A DNA stretch of 16,296 nucleotides, taken from Ruminococcus sp. UBA4240 (GTDB taxonomy: Bacteria > Bacillota > Clostridia > Oscillospirales > Ruminococcaceae). The translations under genes were made by a program, and so were the position numbers. The stretch covers positions 1 to 16,296 of the forward strand of contig DGXE01000082.1 of the NCBI GenBank assembly GCA_002395525.1, in the 5' to 3' direction. Positions 13,423 to 16,296 of the stretch are shown piece after piece (position 1 is the stretch's first letter; every line of letters begins with the position of its first letter). Below the pieces are notes generated by a model. It was given only the letters and a program-made list of their open reading frames with translations. It had not been told where the DNA came from and searched no databases.

Positions 13423-13448
13423 TGATTTCCGGCACTGCGAAACATCAC
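13419..13448 (+). terminator. Possible weak hairpin over the ATPase stop codon
   Basis: GTGATGATTT (13419-13428) can pair with AAACATCAC (13440-13448) with one bulge. There is no following T-tract, so it may be only an mRNA end-protecting structure. No better terminator is seen before the secA promoter. Confidence 0.3.
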
Positions 13449-13480
13449 ACCGCCCCCTGTGCAACCGCCCAGAAAAGCCC

Positions 13481-13509
13481 TTGACAAAAGCCGCTGATTA
13501 TGGTATAAT
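13481..13509 (+). promoter_or_regulatory. Consensus promoter of secA
   Basis: TTGACA (13481-13486), a 17-bp spacer and TATAAT (13504-13509) preceded by TGG (extended -10) make a very strong sigma-A promoter. The leader of about 75 nt is G+C rich near 13540-13560 and holds AAAGGTGG as ribosome binding site. Confidence 0.88.
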
Positions 13510-13589
13510 TGACACGTATGTTTATAGACTGACAGGGTAAGCCCGTCCGGCGGCGGCGCTCACAGTTTTGAAAGGTGGACAAAGAACAA

Positions 13590-16296
13590 ATGGGAATAAT
13601 AGACGGCATATTCGGCAATTATTCAAAGAGAGAGCTTAAAAAGATAGAGCCTATCAAGAATAAGGTGCTGGCCCTCGATGAGGAATACACAGCCCTCTCC
13701 GAAAAGGAGCTCAAGGCAAAGACACCCGAATTCAAGGAGAGACTTGCAAACGGCGAGACTCTTGATGATATACTCCCCGAGGCACTGGCAACAGTGCGTG
13801 AGGCTGCATGGAGAGTACTGGGCAAAAAGCCCTATCCCGTGCAGATAATCGGCGCCATCGTCCTTCACCAGGGGCGCATCGCCGAGATGAGAACAGGTGA
13901 AGGCAAGACACTGGTGGCGTGCTGCGCATCCTACCTCAACGCTCTTGACGGCAAGGGTGTACACGTTGTCACAGTAAACGACTACCTGGCTAAGTTCCAG
14001 TCAGAGGAAATGGGCAAGGTATACAGATACCTGGGTCTTACCATAGGCTGCATACTCCACGACCTGAACAACGATCAGCGCCGTGAGGCATACAACTGCG
14101 ACATCACCTACGGCACCAACAACGAATTCGGCTTTGACTACCTGCGTGACAACATGGTCATCTACAAGTCAGAGAAGGTGCAGAGGGAATTCAACTTTGC
14201 CATCGTGGATGAGGTGGACTCCATCCTCATAGATGAGGCACGTACTCCCCTTATCATCTCAGGCAGAGGGGACAAGTCCACAGAGCTCTACACCCTTGCA
14301 GACCGCTTTGCAAAGACCCTGAAGCCCTATGTAGTGGCAGAGCTTGACACAAAGACGGATCAGGAGGAAATTGCCGAGGACTGCGACTACATCATAGACG
14401 AAAAGGCAAAGACTGCCACCATCACCAGAAGGGGCGTAAAGAAGGCTGAAAAGGCATTCAACGTCGCAAACCTCTACGACCCCGAGAACTCCACTCTTCT
14501 GCACCACATAAACCAGGCCATCAAGGCAAACGGTGTAATGAAGAAGGATATAGACTACGTTATAAACGAGGGCGAGATAGTCATCGTCGATGAGTTCACC
14601 GGCCGCCTTATGATGGGCAGACGCTACAACGACGGTCTGCACCAGGCTATAGAGGCAAAGGAAGGGGTAAAGGTCGCCCACGAGTCAAAGACCCTTGCCT
14701 CCATCACCTTCCAGAATTTCTTCCGCCTTTATCACAAGCTCTCCGGCATGACGGGTACAGCCATGACCGAGGAGGACGAATTCAGGGAGATATACAAGCT
14801 GGATGTCATCGAGATACCCACAAACAAGCCCGTTATCCGAATAGATCACCCGGATGTGGTGTACAAGACGGAGCAGGCCAAGTTCCGTGCCGCCATCGAG
14901 CAGATAAAGGAATGCCACGCAAAGGGTCAGCCCGTGCTGGTGGGCACCATTTCCATAGAAAAATCCGAGATACTCTCCAAGATGCTTTCCAAGGCAGGCA
15001 TAAAGCACAACGTGCTCAATGCAAAGCAGCACGCAAAGGAAGCGGAGATAGTAGCCCAGGCAGGTCAGCTGGGGGCTGTCACCATAGCCACCAACATGGC
15101 AGGCCGTGGTACGGATATCATCCTTGGCGGTAACGCAGAGACCCTTGCCACAGGCGAGATGCGCAGAGAGGGTATGCCGGAGGAGATAATCAGCGAAGCC
15201 ATCTCCTATGCGGATACGGACGATGAGGAGATAATCGCCGCAAGAGAGCATTACAGAGAGCTTTTCGCCAAGTATTCCGAGAAGATAAAGGGTCAGGCGG
15301 AAGAGGTAAAGAAGGCAGGCGGCTTATTCATCTTAGGTACGGAGAGACACGAGTCAAGGCGTATCGACAACCAGCTCCGAGGCCGTGCGGGACGTCAGGG
15401 CGACGAAGGCGAGAGCCGTTTCTTCCTCTCACTGGAGGACGATCTCATGCGCCTTTTCGGCGGCGACAGGATGCAGGCAATGATGAACTCCATGAACGTG
15501 GAGGAGGATATGCCTATCGAGTCCAAGATGCTGTCCCGTGTCATCGAATCCTCCCAGAAGAAGGTGGAGGGCAGGAACTTTGCCATAAGAAAGAACGTGC
15601 TCAACTACGACGACGTTATGAGCACACAGCGTGAGATAATCTACGGTCAGCGTGCCCAGGTGCTCAACGGCGAGGACATCCACGACCGCATACTCAAGAT
15701 GATAACGGACTGGGTAGCTGACGGTGTGAACCAGTACATCTCCGAGGATGTTGTCCGTGACGAGTGGAATCTGGCAGGGCTCAGGGAGCATTTTGCGGGG
15801 CTCCTCACCACTGAGGAGGATTTCCGCTACACCCCTGAAGAGCTTGGCAGCATAGACAAGAAGGACATCACGGATATGCTCACAAAGCGTGCCCTTGACT
15901 TCTACGCAAAGCGTGAGGAGGAAATGGGCTCGGATGTGCTCAGGGAACTTGAGAGAGTCATACTCCTCAAGGTGGTGGATCTCAAGTGGATGGATCACAT
16001 CGACGACATGGATGAGCTGCGCAAGGGCATAGGCCTGCGTGCAATGGGTCAGAAGAACCCCGTTGTAGAATACCGCTACGAGGGCTTTGAGATGTTTGAT
16101 GCCATGGTGGAGAGCATCCGTGAGGAAACTGTCCGCCTGCTGTTCACCATACAGCTCAAAAACGACGAGGAGCCCCAGCGTGAGCGTGTGATGAACCCGG
16201 AGCAGACAGCCGGTGACGGCTCCTTCCAGGCAGCTCCCAGACGTGCCAACAAGATAGGGCGCAACGATCCCTGTCCCTGCGGCAGCGGCAAGAAGT
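13590..16296 (+). CDS. secA: Preprotein translocase ATPase SecA, truncated at the window end
   Basis: SecA is the motor ATPase that drives unfolded preproteins through SecYEG. The 902 codons present cover almost the whole protein. The nucleotide-binding motif is TGEGKT (102-107) and DEVDS (207-211) is the Walker B/DEAD equivalent. Further conserved blocks are RYNDGLHQAIEAKEGV, FRLYHKLSGMTGTA, TNMAGRGTDI, GTERHESRRIDNQLRGRAGR and QGDEGESRFFLSLEDDL, and the long scaffold helix and wing follow. The end carries the SEC-C zinc motif (IGRNDPCPCGSGKK, C895 and C897); the last few residues with the remaining ligands are outside the window. AAAGGTGG (13571-13578) precedes ATG 13590. No frameshift is seen. 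All signal-peptide proteins in this window depend on it. Confidence 0.97.
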   Translation, partial: MGIIDGIFGNYSKRELKKIEPIKNKVLALDEEYTALSEKELKAKTPEFKERLANGETLDDILPEALATVREAAWRVLGKKPYPVQIIGAIVLHQGRIAEMRTGEGKTLVACCASYLNALDGKGVHVVTVNDYLAKFQSEEMGKVYRYLGLTIGCILHDLNNDQRREAYNCDITYGTNNEFGFDYLRDNMVIYKSEKVQREFNFAIVDEVDSILIDEARTPLIISGRGDKSTELYTLADRFAKTLKPYVVAELDTKTDQEEIAEDCDYIIDEKAKTATITRRGVKKAEKAFNVANLYDPENSTLLHHINQAIKANGVMKKDIDYVINEGEIVIVDEFTGRLMMGRRYNDGLHQAIEAKEGVKVAHESKTLASITFQNFFRLYHKLSGMTGTAMTEEDEFREIYKLDVIEIPTNKPVIRIDHPDVVYKTEQAKFRAAIEQIKECHAKGQPVLVGTISIEKSEILSKMLSKAGIKHNVLNAKQHAKEAEIVAQAGQLGAVTIATNMAGRGTDIILGGNAETLATGEMRREGMPEEIISEAISYADTDDEEIIAAREHYRELFAKYSEKIKGQAEEVKKAGGLFILGTERHESRRIDNQLRGRAGRQGDEGESRFFLSLEDDLMRLFGGDRMQAMMNSMNVEEDMPIESKMLSRVIESSQKKVEGRNFAIRKNVLNYDDVMSTQREIIYGQRAQVLNGEDIHDRILKMITDWVADGVNQYISEDVVRDEWNLAGLREHFAGLLTTEEDFRYTPEELGSIDKKDITDMLTKRALDFYAKREEEMGSDVLRELERVILLKVVDLKWMDHIDDMDELRKGIGLRAMGQKNPVVEYRYEGFEMFDAMVESIREETVRLLFTIQLKNDEEPQRERVMNPEQTAGDGSFQAAPRRANKIGRNDPCPCGSGKK

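Noticed and set aside
14685..15998. Long antisense ORFs (188 and 189 aa) opposite secA
   Set aside because: They have no ribosome sites or promoters and mirror a highly conserved coding region, so they are shadows of secA codon use.

Overview
The window looks like a chromosome segment of a fibre-degrading, Gram-positive gut Clostridium relative, probably Ruminococcus or a near neighbour. The reasons are a GH5/GH44 cellulase-type pair, a LysM/G5/M23 envelope peptidase, a long SecA with a SEC-C zinc tail, GGAGG-type ribosome binding sites and consensus sigma-A promoters. This placement rests on gene content only; no rRNA is present.

Layout. (1) 1-153 is the 3' end of guaA (GMP synthase). (2) 142-4463 is a compact, AT-richer genomic island bounded by a perfect 17-bp direct repeat. 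The left copy covers the guaA stop codon, which is a classic integration site. The island carries a 46-aa ORF starting inside the left repeat, a convergent restriction-modification system (beta-type N4-C/N6-A methyltransferase, MjaI-family endonuclease, XRE controller-like protein), and a divergently transcribed, tightly packed three-gene operon of unknown function. It has no visible integrase. (3) 4505-7967 is an operon with a GH5 glycosidase lacking a signal peptide, a secreted and membrane-anchored GH44 protein that has lost its catalytic acid/base Glu, and a DUF1294 membrane protein, closed by a strong terminator. (4) 8224-10134 is an M23 endopeptidase gene with a regulated promoter region and its terminator. 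(5) 10148-11719 (minus) is a secreted protein built of Tyr/Trp-rich 43-aa repeats. (6) 12064-13422 is a DUF4143-type AAA ATPase preceded by three 34-bp direct repeats. (7) From 13590 to the window end is secA, truncated by the window.

Functional reading. Parts 3 to 7 are mainly about the cell envelope and secretion. Both the M23 gene and the repeat-protein gene have a TGTWAH-N5-TGTWAH direct repeat upstream, the site recognised by the WalR cell-wall regulator in Bacillus and Staphylococcus, so they may share one regulator. The island looks like a small, probably trans-mobilised defence cargo: a CTAG-type R-M system plus an uncharacterised three-gene module, which is the best candidate here for an undescribed system. 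By eye I found no CTAG anywhere in the window, which fits the predicted R-M specificity.
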